The position numbers and the translations under genes are program-made. Below are positions 43,952 through 56,316 of a DNA stretch of 64,000 nt, piece by piece (position 1 is the stretch's first letter; each line of letters starts with the position of its first letter). Below the pieces are notes generated by a model that had not been told where the DNA came from, made no database searches, and worked only from the letters and a program-made list of their open reading frames with translations. This DNA is from Zygnema cylindricum (lineage: Eukaryota; Streptophyta; Zygnematophyceae; Zygnematales; Zygnemataceae), in the NCBI GenBank assembly GCA_037447655.1, contig JBBHKE010003155.1, positions 176,333-240,332 on the forward strand, in the 5' to 3' direction.

Positions 43952-45160
43952 GAGCCTCTGGCCGATATTCAACTCATACGTTTTTTTATAGCTCCGGTAT
44001 ATCGATAATGGAAGATAAAGATACAATATAGCGCGATAAGTTATTTGGTCGATCCGTCATACCTCCGTACGTTCGTACAACATGGACTGCAAAAAAAAAT
44101 CAAAAAATACCCCTCTTTCTTGACCCAAGCCCCCAAGGTATGACGATAGTTATTATATCGCTATTTTACTATGATATTAGCCTTACCGCCATACCACAAT
44201 ATAATGATCATCGAAATGTCAAAAAAACCGAGACATCGATTATCATCGAGAGACTCTCGACACACCACACTACTTGTTTAAACCTTGCCACCCTTCAAAT
44301 TTTCACATCCTCACTAATACGAGCTTATCCGTTTAACACACTATGAGCCAAATACAATCGCAATGTGGGGTGGATGTCACATAGCTAGACTCCAAGCCAG
44401 CTGGAGATATTCTAAGCGACTTGCTCCACTGTTCCCTTGTAGACAATTCAATGGTTTTAGACTTAAGCAGTTTGATGGTATTCCCTTGGGGGGATCCACA
44501 TTGTTGTACAAGCAAATAGGGATGCGTCAATGGTTGGAGACAACCCGGTAAACTATAGTCCCCTAATGTTCGATAGTATGTGAATGCTTAAGTCATGCGA
44601 CCATGCACGTCAACAAGAATGTGATTGGTCGGCATTTCCAAGGTACGATAAACAATGATGAACTTAACGCAACTCTAAGTTGTTTTCGGATTTCCAACAG
44701 TTTCGTCTATTTGGGTGACCAACAAGTTTTAGCACTAACTATATACTTAAGCCGCAATGGACCTCTTTGTAGTCAATAATGTGATCTACGATATAACTGT
44801 ATAATAATCCAGTAAAAACTGTGAACGTGGATGAGGTTGCCACCTTCCATCCAACTTACGTGACTTCGAAAAATGGCTGCCGCATTACGTGTCAAGTTGA
44901 CGTTTGATACCAAGTGACACTACACGTGCAAAGTTGATATCTAGGAGCATGTGGCTTTGTTTGTGCAAAGTTGGCATTCCTTACCGAGTGAAATTTCAAG
45001 TGCAAATTTCACCTTCAATATTAAGTGTCGTTGCGTATACAAATATAATGTTCGATAACATGTGGAAAGTAAACGTTTAACCTCCACTGAAATTTGACGT
45101 GCAATAGAAATACGAATACTGAGTGACATAACATGTGAAAGGCGAAAACAAGTGAAAAAA
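43952..45160. other. Intergenic, no gene supported
   Basis: A 62-codon ORF at 44363-44551 reads protein-like (GGCHIARLQASW) but has no splice or family support and is open on the other strand too. 44820-45130 carries loose repeats of CGTGCAAAGTTGA-like sequence. Confidence 0.4.
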
Positions 45161-45980
45161 TTTAATCGTTAGGTGTTTTTTTTTTATTTAAAGAAATGCC
45201 CCGTCATGTTAGAAGACGATGAACTATTTTTTCGTGCCAATATATTATTTCTGTTAATCTCCAACTGTGGTAGGGAGATTTTTGAGAAATAGGGAAAGGG
45301 AAAGGGAAAGGAAGAGGGTTACCTGAAATATGGTTGAATTGGAGCTAAGTGGTGGAAAAAGACAACTTTTTGAAGTGGGGAAGCTCGAGGGGGAGGGTGG
45401 AAAGAGTGATGAATTGTTTTATCCTTCATTCCATGGGTTAAAATAATATAGGCCAGCCTTTTTGAATGTTTCCAACATATATTCCTACAAGAACCTTATA
45501 ATTTAAAAATAGACGAAACACGGGGTACAAATAAAGTGGGAATTTTGCATGTTAATGGTCACTTCAAACGGTGGAAAACAAAATACAAACAATTGTTATT
45601 CGTCTTATGGTACAATAAAGTTAAAAAGGAAAATAAAAGATTGAAATGACAAAAAAAAAAGACATAATATTATGTGTACATCACGTGTACTTACTTTCAT
45701 CCTCACATGCATTTTATGTTTGCACATTGCTTATTTTGAGGTTTTTTAAGCAAAACTTTTTATGCATTTTTTGTGTATATCAAGAAAATACTTTAATTTT
45801 GCTCCTACTTGAAAGTAAAACTTGTTTTTTAAAATTATATTTCCAGTAGTGTGCTGCTACCTATAGTTGTTTTCAATGTCCATTCAATCTCTTATACTTG
45901 TTTTCCTTCGTAAGTCAATTTCGTATGCTTTTGTGGATTTCATACCTGATTAAGATTTTTGCCTACATGCTTCTAGTATT
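45160..45980. repeat. 0.8-kb direct repeat, left copy
   Basis: From TAATCGTTAGGTGTTTT to CATGCTTCTAGTA, collinear with 53672-55063 plus 59568-59645. It flanks the second coiled-coil unit on its left. TA at 45858-45859 is the empty site matching the MITE insertion at 54389. Confidence 0.85.
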
Positions 45981-47240
45981 GTAATGGCGCGTGAGGTCCG
46001 CGTGAGCTTCTTGTCATCTAGCGGTCTTTTACGCGCATGTGAGCTCTACGTGAGCGACAAACCCGTTGAGGTAGGCGTCAGTTTACGCGGCAACTGTGTC
46101 ACACATGATTTCGCGCGTTTACTCAATAACGTGGCAGTTTCGCTTCCGCAACTTTGATGCATGTTCGCAACAAGGAAAGGCAAATTTTATATTTTCGTTG
46201 CAAGTTGTTATATTTTCGCGACCGTTTACTTCTGCTTCGTGGCAGTTTCCTGGCAGTTTCGCATCATTGCCACGTGACTAGCTTGAGTCTGTTTTGCGGC
46301 AAATTTTGGTGTCAATCGTGCATGCTCATTGGCTATCGGCAGCTACGGCTCCTTGAAGCCGCTCTCGGCTGTAAAGCTAGAAGAAATAGCGTGGTTTGTA
46401 GTCACAATTGTGTTTCTATTTTTTCTCTCTTAGTATGTTGCAGTTTTGTTTGACTACAGTGATGTCGCGTTCATGTCTCAGTCTGTTACTATTGTCACGT
46501 TTGCGTGTCGATTTTGTCACACTTGCATCATTAGTATTGTCACGCAATTGTGTCACGGTTATGTGACGGTTTTGTTTCGATTTTTTTCTTTTTTTGTGTT
46601 ACTAATTTTATTTCTGTTTTCGTTTACAGTTGAGAGCGTTTTTGTTGTGCCCCAATATTTTAGATTATAATGCCAGATGGAGAAACAATGGTTGTTTTTT
46701 CGTTTAGTGTTTTTTGTTGTTATGCACGCAAATAGTTATTCTGATTAACTTTTGTCACAGTTGCCACATGCGAGTCTCAGTTCTGTTAGTCGCAACAGTT
46801 CCGTTAGGGTTTCGTCCAGAGTCGTCTCACAATTGTGCGTTAACTATTTCGTTATTGTGTCACTGTGACGTGGCAGTTTTGTTTCAATTGTTTTCTGAGG
46901 TTTCTGCCATTCGCAACATTTTTGTTTGTGGTCATTTTCTGGTGACAGTTCGGAGCGCTCCGTTTGCGCGCTAAATTTTTGGCTTGTAGTCCTAAACATT
47001 TATAATGTGGTTGTTGTGTCGTGTAGTCTTATTTCTATCGCGCACGTGCGTCGACATAACTTAGTGACACAAATGCAATGACCATTGCACATTGAAATGT
47101 TGTCCAAAAAACGAGTTTGACCTAAAAGAGACTTATGTCATGCGTCAAAAAGCGGCAGTTTTGCTAAAAGCTATGCATGCGCATCTGTTATGTTTTGTTT
47201 TAGCTCGTTTTTGTGCGTTATTTTTGTAATGTATTATGGG

Positions 47241-48847
47241 AAGGGAATTGATAACGACAGTGACTGTTTTGGTTGCGCACAGTCATTTACGTCATTTTGT
47301 CAAAATTGTACGTTTGAAGTACATATTGGTACAAATAATGTACCGTTGAGTACAAATTTGATGGTTAATCGGTTGGACAACTTTGATTTTCAAAATATTG
47401 TTTCAGCCCTTAAAAATTTGCCGCGCTTGCTGACGTCGACCGTCATATTAAAGTTAATAATTAACACGGTCGGCGAATGTTTACTGGAACAAAACTGCGG
47501 CAACCACATGTAAATAAACCACATGTAAATAAATGTGTTGCAGACAATCACTTTTTGTCTTTACGTGAGCTCCACAGTGAAAGCACTTAGCCGCAGAATT
47601 GAAATTTAATCATCTAAGCGTTACATTGAACTTAGACGCAAAGTGAAACGAAATCTCTTTAAACTAAAGTACTATGAATATTGTACAAAAATGTTAAAAC
47701 GCACAAAACGAAATAAACGTTGTACACTATAATAAAACGAACCGACGTAAAAATATCAATTGAAATTAAATGAAAAAAATGCCTGTCGTCACGCACGACG
47801 AAATCGAGCCACACTATCTACGAATCAACATTATTGCATTGATAACTAAATTTTGTTTCGTGCATTTAAATATTTTCGTACAAAACCTACAGTAGTTCAG
47901 TTTAGTTTAAAGAGGTTTCGTTTCAATTTGCGTATAAGTTCAATGTAACGATTAGACGATTAAATTTCAATATTTGCGACTGTGCTCTCACCGTGGAGCT
48001 CACTTAAAGACAAAAAGTGACAGTCTGGAACACTTTTTTTTACATGTGGTTGCCGCAATTTTGTTACCGTAAACGTTCGTCCACGTGTGAATTGTTAACT
48101 TTAATATGACGGTCAACGTTGAATCGTAATTAGACTATAGAAATTAGTAGTGTTAATAATGAATTAGTGTCATTGATGTTAATTTGTGTATCAATCCCAT
48201 CGTGAAAAAAACCTTTGATTGTAATTTCTCTATAACGCTGATTTAAGTATACAGAACCCGCCATCATTACAAATACGTTAAAATAGGCAAAAGTACAAAA
48301 TCTGACAATCCGTACTACGTCGCGTCCTTTCAGTGTAATTAATCCATAATTATAATTCGGGTTTGCGAACGCGTTTGTCGCAAACTCGACTCCACGTTTA
48401 TTTTAAGCGCAGTTTTGTATGCAACCGACATAAACTTACTACAATTTCTATACGTTTTTTGGTAATCAAGTACAGTTTTGTACCAGGAAACACATTCCAT
48501 ACACCACACTATTCATGAAATAAGTACGGTTATACCATTGACGCTAATGCACAAAAACCGTAATTAACGTCACGGATAAAATAGAATCTGTCACTGTATT
48601 TCGAATATCAATGTCAAAATTTCGGGGCGCCGATATAGAGTACATAAGTCTAATAACGATTCACGATGTAGCGTGACAATTTTTTAACCGTCGTTACAAT
48701 ATTTCGCTAGTCAAAACTGTTCGACGGATTGACCATCAAATCTGAACTAAAAGGTACGTAGCTTGTATGAAACTGTACTTCAAATGTACAATTTATGAAC
48801 ATTACCTGCGCGAAACAAAAATCATCTTTGCTATTAGCAATTCCCTT
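47241..48847. mobile_element. Foldback element with arms of about 400 bp or more
   Basis: The outer ends AAGGGAATTG and CAATTCCCTT are inverted. Arms continue through TACATTTGAAGTACA-like sequence, GGTGTTGC/GTGGTTGCCGCA-like sequence and CTTTAAACTAAAG at the loop edge; the loop is about 47715-47850. The right arm is interrupted by a MITE (about 48125-48673). Copy 1 of the unit lacks this element. The ORFs at 47190-47513 and 48707-48904 are opposite-arm images of each other. Confidence 0.75.
48125..48673. mobile_element. Degenerate TA-type MITE inside a foldback arm
   Basis: Starts near TGAATCGTAATTAGACTA and ends AACGATTCACGATGTA, a weakened form of the CACCGCGAATCG terminus. The left foldback arm is continuous across the matching position. 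Confidence 0.6.
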
Positions 48848-49900
48848 TATTCTTAATTGACTAAAATGGGTGTTGTGGCGTGATCCAACCCGCTGTAATA
48901 GCATGTTCCTAACCAGTTTTGCGGCAACTATTCCTCAGTTATGTCTCTATTTTTTCTATTTGTATGTCGCATTTTTGTCCATTTATTCTTTCTTCTCATT
49001 TCTGTCACAATTTTCACATTGACGTATAAGTTCTGTTGCAGTTGTAACGGTTATTTTTGTGTTTTTCTCAGTTTTTTACTATGAAGTATCTGTTATTTTG
49101 CAATTTGTCTTCGTTCTGCCGCAGTTTTGTTTCTGCTTTTTCAGTTGTCCAAATTTAATTGTGTTTGTGTTTTTGTTCCCGTTTTTGTCGATGGTTCACA
49201 AAGATTTTATCGGACGCCAATTTTTGTTGTGAAACTTTCCAAACGGATAACTTTTTTTTTTGTTTAGCTTTTTATTCCATCGCCCATGCGCACCCAAAAA
49301 ACTCACCGCCCCACTACACCGACTATTGCGCCAAACCATCGCACGTGGCGACGCGCTAAGAAACGAGTGCAGCCGAAAACGAGACTTTCGCTACTCGTCA
49401 TGAGGTACGCTTAAAAAACAAAAATTAAACGCCAAAACTATGGCGTTTTCTGCTAGCCTCGTCTCTACCTTATCCTCTCGCAAAAAAAAAACGATTCCAA
49501 TCTCGCACGAGCGAGATTCGAGGTTGAATCCCTAGTTTTTTTCTTTAATCACCAAACAATCATAACTGTGGAAAACTCAGTATTGTTTTCTCTAGCTTAG
49601 GATTTATTATTCTCTCTCTGCACTAAGTTTCTTCACGCATTATTCTTTAATCACCAATCAAACATAAATGTGAAAAGCCGCATTTTTTCTTTAATCACCA
49701 ATCAATCATAAATGTGGAAAGCTCGGTATTGTTTTCTCCAACTTAGGATTTTTTTTTCTCTCTCTGCACTAAATTTCTTAACGCAGAGTGTTTCTTAACG
49801 TACAGTCTTTGCAGTGAAATAACATTTTTTGATTTTTAGCAGGTCGTACTTTTTAAAGTTTTTGCACTTAAAAAATATGTTTTTGCAAGAAAAACTCCCC

Positions 49901-51304
49901 ATGAATATAATGATGAGGATGTTCATCTTGGCGCTTCTCCTCCTAGAAGAGGAAATCATGGCAAGAAGCTGGCTCTGGCTCCAGCTATGGTTGGGGCGCC
50001 TCTCTATTTTGTCTATTTCTCTCGCTCTAAGGTTTACGCAAAAATGACAAATTGGTTTGCAATCGTCAATTGCTCTGACCTGGCAAATGTTATTGCCTTA
50101 TTCCTCGTATTTATCATATGCATGATGCTCTCATACATAAGGGAGCTCGACGAGGAGAGGAGGTTCTGGGAGGAAGAGAGAAGTGAGGAGAAAATGGGGG
50201 AAGAGGAGAAGAAAGGGGAAGAGGTAATACCGTTGCATTTTTTTGGTTTTTTATTTTTTTTTGTTTTTTTTTTTGGTTCGCCCTAAAACTGAACATAAAA
50301 CTGATTCAAAATCTGGACCATAAACTAATTTAAAAAATGAATTAAAACTGAATCTTAAAATAAAATCTAAAACTGAATCTAAAAGTAAACCTAAAGCATA
50401 ACCTGGAATTGAACCAAAAATTGAACCAAAAATTGAACCTAAAATTGAACCTAAAACTGATTTAAAATTGACTTAAAACTGAACCTAAAAATGACCCAAA
50501 AAACTGAACCAAAACCTTTGTTACCTTTGTTTGTTTGTTTTTTTTGTTTTTTTTTTATCCAGATTGAAGAAACTTTGAAAACTAATGTGGATTTGAGAAT
50601 GGAGAATCTGGAATTGAGAATGGAGTGGGATCACCTCAAAGAGAAAATGCATTTAGTTTTGTGAATTGTTTAGTTTAGTTTAGTGTTTTTGTTTTGTATT
50701 TTGTTTTGTTTTGTTTTAGTTTTGTGTTTTTTTTTGTTTTTTTTTTTTTTTTTTTTTTTGTTTTTAGTTTTGTGGTTTTGGGTTTTGGGTTTTGTTTTTT
50801 GTTTTGTGGTTTTCTTTTGTTTTTTGTTTTATGTTTTGTTTTGTTGTTTTGTTTAGTTTAGTTAAGTTTTATGTTTTTATTTATTTAATGTTAATTTTTT
50901 TTGTTATATTCATTATTTTGTTGTGTAGGTTGGGGAAATCATAAAAGCAAATCTAAGTTTGTGAAAGAGCGAGATACCTTCCAAGAAAAGGTGAGCTTAA
51001 GTTTTTTTTTTTGTATTTTACGTCATTTTTTGGTCATGTGTTCTATTTTCTTTTCAACTTATGTTTTTTTTGTTTCAATTTTAAAAGTTTTTTTTAGATA
51101 TTTGTTTTTCAGTTTACTGTTTCTTTATGGTGCATTTAGTTTTTTTGTGTTAGTTATATTTGTTTTTTTTTCTTTTATTGTGTTTTGTTTTTTTTTTTCT
51201 TTTCTTTATGTCAATTTGTTATTTTTTTTGTTGTTGTGTAGGTTGAAGAAATCATAAAAACAAACCTAAGTTTGCAAGGAGAGAGAGGTGATTTGCAAAA
51301 GAAG
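49901..51304 (+). pseudogene. Paralogue of the coiled-coil gene, disrupted
   Basis: Exons equivalent to copy 1: 49901-50223, 50563-50646, 50929-50990 and 51242-51304. Damage: a one-base loss in exon 1 near 49985 shifts the frame before the membrane span (which still reads ANVIALFLVFIICMMLSYI in the shifted frame); the exon 2 donor GT is AT; exon 3 is 62 instead of 63 nt and reads TTG-TGA. Exon 4 is intact (VEEIIKTNLSLQGERGDLQKK). The last exon has a TAG soon after its start. The remaining conserved parts (EERRFWEEERSEEK, MENLELRMEWDHLK) show which residues are retained. Confidence 0.8.
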
Positions 51305-51644
51305 GTGAGCTAATTTTTTTTTTTGTGTTTTTTCGTTTTTTTTTGGTCTTGTTTTTTTTTTTTTTCTTTACTTTCGTTTTAGTTTCCTTTGCTGTTTTTT
51401 GTTTTTTTCTTTTTTTTCTTGTGAATCTCTTTTTGTCAAATTGTAGGAAAAAACTTTTTGTTTTGTCTCAATCTTACTTTTTTTTTCAATGTTTTTTTCA
51501 ATTTATTAATTGTTTACATCACTTCGATTTACCGTGAATTGACAAAATACAATAAATTATCAGAGCAAATGGAAAAAAATGATTAGGAATTCATGAAAGA
51601 ACACAATTTCATTAAAAAGAAAAACAACAAATTAGAAATATAAA

Positions 51645-53670
51645 ACAAAGAGGTGGAAATGGAAGTCAAACGTTTAGAAGGGATCGCGAAAGTACAAATA
51701 TAATCATGGCTCGTTATGATACAATATAAGTTTTAAAAATGGACCACATACTTCAAAGAAGAAGAAAATTGGGTTTAGATTGGAAAGGCATTTTTGCGAG
51801 ATGATATATTGGCTTTGCAGGAGGAAAAGAGGAAATTCAACGATGAGAAATATAAATGGATAAAATTATGTACGGGAAAAAGAAGTAGGAGGAGAGAACA
51901 AAAGAGGAAGGGATGAAAGAGTTCTCAGAGGTGTCGTCGGAAGAGGTGAAGGGAGAGAAAAGAGTGTACGAAGAAGAGAAAGTGAAAGAAGTGTCGTCGG
52001 AAGAGGTGAAGGAGAAGATCGAAGAGGTGAAGGGAGAGAGAAGAGTACGAAGAGGAGAAAGTGAAAGAGAGAGTGATAAAGGAAGATGGTTTTGAGGAAA
52101 AGGGAGAGGCATCTCAAGACATAATAATAAGAGGGGGAGATAATGCACGACGATAGTGTAATGAATGTGGTATTTAATGGATACGAGATGTTTTAGAAAG
52201 AGGAAGAAATATTTTGGGAGGACTAAATTTTTTGAAAAAAAAAAAAAAAAATCAGTATTTTTTTTATTTATTTTAATGGGTTCAATGAAATAGAAAAAAA
52301 AATTATAAATAAAAAAAAAGTTCATGTATTTTATAGAAGTTCATTTTTTTTTTTTTTTGTTTTTTTTTTTTTTTTTTTTTTTTTTTATTTTTTTTTATTT
52401 TTAGTCATAGTTTATTTTGGTAGAACTTAAGTCACTTTTAGCATACTTAGCTATTAGGGAGAAAGAGAGAGAGAAAGGGAGGCAGGGAGAAAGGGGGGAG
52501 GGGAGAGAGAAAGATAAATAGAGGAAAAATAGAGGAGGAGAGAGAGAAAAATAAAGAAGAGAGGAAAGAGAGAGAGAAGGGGAGGAAGAGAGAGCAAAAG
52601 AGAGAAACTAAAGCTCTCTAGAAAATAAAGGCTTTGAAAAGATAAAAGTTAAGAAAGAAAAAAAATATAAGTCTAAAAAAATAAAAGAAACGTCAAAATT
52701 CTTGTTATCATACATTTATTTTTTTAGACGAGTAAAAGTGAAATAATAGTTTGTAGAATTTAAAATAGTTAGAAAACATAAATTTTTCTTTGTCAAAAAA
52801 TTTTTTTTTTTTTTCTGATGCGACATTAAATTGATGTTCACGATGTTTTTAAACAATGTCGCATTTGATTTTTTTTTGTTTTTTTCTCCTTGTCTTTATC
52901 TTTTTATGTCACAATTTATTCTTTTTGTTTTTTTCTCATTGTCTTTATCTTTTTTTTCTATATATGTTTATCCCTCTTTCTCTCTTTGATTTTTTTTTTC
53001 ATGTATATATCGAAAAATATTGCATTGTTTACAGTCTGTTTGTTTTGTTTTTTTTTTTTTTTTTTTTTTTTTGTTTTGTTATGTTATATTTTTTTTTTTT
53101 GTTTGTTTTTCAGATTCCGATTCTAATTCCAATTATGATTGGAATTTTGTTTGAAATTCTTAGTTTTTTTTTATTTCATATTCAAACTGGAATCGAAAAA
53201 AGAACATAAAACCAAATCGGGAACTGGAACCAAAAATTATACTTGAGACGGAAACCGGAAAGCAACTGAAATCAGTAACCGACTGAAATATATATTGATA
53301 ACTAACTAGCGTTACCTTCTTTTCTGTTAGGATTTTAACATTTTTAGAATACAAATATACATATTAATGTAAATGATTAAAGTAACAGTTACCTCTAAAC
53401 AAAATAAAAAATTATTAGTCGACATAAAGTTAAAAAGGATTTTTTAGTAAACAAAAACTTTATCTTTGTGGTCAAACATTTCACATCTGTGTGATTTTTT
53501 TTTCTTTGAAGAAACTCCCTGTATGTATTTGCCGAATAACTTATTTAATATGATAAGTTGGTTCATATTTAGTGTGGATGTTTAACATTTTATTACCATG
53601 TTTTTTATTTAACATTTTAAAATTTCGATGTTGCTTGAGCCTCTTGTTAAACTCTTCCTTGTTACTCGCA
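51645..53670. other. Low-complexity DNA, no gene supported
   Basis: 51830-52110 is GA-rich with repeated GAAGTGTCGTCGGAAGAGG; 52230-52410 and 52800-53110 are T-rich runs; 52450-52620 is GAGAGA-rich. ORFs here are composition artefacts. Confidence 0.6.
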
Positions 53671-53671
53671 A

Positions 53672-55063
53672 CTTAATCGTTAGGTGTTTTAAGTATGTTT
53701 AAACAAATGCTCGGCAATGTTAGAAGTTTATAAACTATTGTCTCGTGCCATTGCATTATTCTTGTTCTTCTCCAAATTCGTTAGGGAGAGTTTTGAGAAA
53801 GAAGGAAAGGAAGACGATTACCTATAATACAATTTAGTTGGAGCTAAGAGGTGGAAGAAGACAACTTAGGGAAGTGTGGGGGGTGGGCGGGTGGGGACTA
53901 GAAGAGTGCGCAATGGTTTTATCCTTCATTCTAAGGGTTAAAATCATCTAGGTTAACCTTTTCAAATATTTCCAACATATATTCTTACAAAAATCTTATA
54001 ATTTAATAAAATCAAAAAACATGGTACAAATGAAGTGGGAATCTTACATGTCAACGGTCACTTGGGACGGTGGAAAACAGAATAGAAACAATTGTTATTC
54101 CTATTATCGTACTGTAAAGTTAAAAAGGAAAAAAAAAGATTGAAAAGACAAAAAGAAAAGACATAATACTATGTGTACTTCACATGTCCTTTTTTTTTTC
54201 CTCACCTGCATTTTATGTTTGCAAATTGCTTTTTTAAAATTTTTTTATGCATAATTTTCATGTATTTTTTGTGTATTGTGCCTTTATCAACTAAATACTT
54301 TAATTGCACTCCTATTTCCAAATGTTTACATCATTGGGTAAAAATGTAAACTTTATTACTTAAAACTTGATTTCTAATAGCATGTTGCTACACCGCGAAT
54401 CGCAATTAGAGTAAATAAATAATTATAGTAAAAAAACGAAAAATAAAAATAAGTATTATTAACTATAATTTGGGAAATCGACCGTTTTTCAAAAAAAAAA
54501 AAACTAATTTATAAATTACTCTAATTTGGGAATAGATTTGGGAGCTGGATATTTTTACTGTAAATTAGATACACGCACAAAATCTGACAAAACGTACAAT
54601 TTCACGTCATTATGACGTTTGCACTATGCGGTTTGTTAATACGCACGCACGAAATCTGACAAAACGTACAATTTCACGTCATTATGACGTTTGCACTTTG
54701 CGATTTGTTAAAACGCAGTTACATGATAACGGCATGTATTAAATTATTAGTTGTAATTTTTTAATTAATATAGTACAATTTTGCACGGTCTGACACTGAC
54801 CGTACGCCACTCTATTTAAAAAGACATTGTATTAGAGTTATTAACGCTCATTCAAAAAGTACCTTAAACAATGTAAAAAATATTTTATAATAATGTACCC
54901 TATTTATGGTGATAGAGTCAAAATTTGGGGTGACGGTATTAGCGTGCATAAATCTACTTACGATTCGCGGTGTACCTGAATATGTTTCAATGTCCATTCG
55001 ATCTCTCATACTCGTTTTCCTTCGTAAGTCAATTTCCTATACTCGTATTTTTTTTTTAAGGAT
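53672..55063. repeat. 0.8-kb direct repeat, right copy (interrupted)
   Basis: Same sequence as 45160-45980, with a MITE inserted at 54389-54974 and element D inserted at 55064. The last part resumes after D at 59568-59645 (TTTTTGTGGAT, CTGATTAAGATATTT, CATGCTTCTAGTA). Confidence 0.85.
54389..54974. mobile_element. TA-duplicating MITE, 586 bp, proven by its empty site
   Basis: The ends are TACACCGCGAATCGCAATTA and the inverted TACACCGCGAATCGTAAGTA. The flanks GTTGC-TA and TA-CCTGA join to GCTGC-TA-CCTAT in the homologous empty repeat at 45853-45863. Inside is a tandem pair of CGTACAATTTCACGTCATTA segments (54590 and 54665). No transposase. Confidence 0.92.
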
Positions 55064-55068
55064 ATCTC

Positions 55069-56303
55069 TGAAATTCTATGGGCTCCATTGCCCACAGAAT
55101 TCGCAGATCCAAAAGAAGCTAATCTAGATAGTGCCGATTCCAAGTTGATATAAACCCAAATAAATGATCCCTTGACAATAAGAACCCCAATATACCTTCA
55201 CCCCTGTGAAGAGAAGACCTTCTGTGTGCTCAGTTCCACCACAAAATGCGAAGCTTCAATATGTGTTTTGGACAATATTCCCCACTTTGACTTTCCCACT
55301 GAATAAGTGCCACCCTGGCACGCAAAGACTCTGACCGACTACACCCTTGTGTAGCTTGGACTCCCCTGAGTCCGCAGCAAAAAGAATCAGTGAATTTGCT
55401 CACCCGAGCATTAAGTTATGGCTGGTCAAAGATGACCTTTATAGTTACAAGCTCTCTTAGAGAGAGGTACCGAAATATCACTAAGTCTTAGTCTGCCTAC
55501 TCATGACTACCTACTACTAAACCCTAGTCCAATAGGAACACTATATAGTACAAGAAGGTACAATGGGCGATGTACTTATTGTACGACCATTGTACGACAA
55601 GGTCTACAAGGTGACACCAGTCAAATCGGAAGCCATGGTTTCTCCTCCCATCTTCTCCGGTATCAAATAATGTGGCGCCACGTGGCACCGCGTGACGCTA
55701 TCTCCGTATGCCGCCAAAAGCTCACTTCGCGTGGCGGCTATAATGCCGGCCGTCCGATCAAAACATATTTTACACGGTTCAGATTCGCGTACATGCAGGA
55801 ATTGCTCCTTTTGGTTAGTCTGCTGTTAATTAGCTGTTGCGTTAATGTTTATGTATTTATGAAACCCGTCACGTGTATCGTTTCGATAACGCCTTATTGG
55901 TTAAGGCTTACGTCTACAAATATAACCACAAACCATGGTTCAAATCTGGTTGAGAGCAGTTTTTGGTTATTTGTTAGTTTGTTAGAACTCTCTTCTTGTC
56001 CATGTAAAAATACCTATTGTACCCTACATATACCATCGTTTACTCTAAGCTATAGGCTAAAGCTAACGTCAGAGTAGGATGTAGGTACCAGGATCAAATC
56101 CTGGAACCGTCATAACCATTTTGGTACAAACTACGAATTAGTCTATCCTCTTTAGACAGCCATGGCTCTAGCTCTCTCTCTGGTCTTCAGTGACTGCAAC
56201 AAGTATGGGGACCGGAGAGAGTTGAGCGAGAAGCAGGTTGCCTTTGCTGACTTACTCTATTTATTTTTCCAATACAGACCTAGAAAATACATAAATTTCA
56301 ACA
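55069..56303 (-). repeat. 3' LTR of element D (1235 bp)
   Basis: On the minus strand it starts TGTTGAAATTTATG and ends GAATTTCA. A tRNA-like module is on the plus strand at 56049-56112 (A-box-like TAGGCTAAAGC, B-box-like GGATCAAATCC). A 135-codon ORF at 55670-56077, present identically in both LTRs, is not supported as a gene. A polypurine tract (AAAATAAGGGGAG) abuts at 56304. Confidence 0.93.
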
Positions 56304-56316
56304 CTCCCCTTATTTT

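Larger units (their letters stand above)
45985..51640 (+). repeat. Duplicated unit, copy 2 (pseudogene)
   Basis: Diverged copy of 32540-36912 carrying an extra 1.6-kb foldback element at 47241-48847. It lacks the 33055 minisatellite expansion, the intron expansion and the terminal 10-bp minisatellite of copy 1. Confidence 0.8.
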
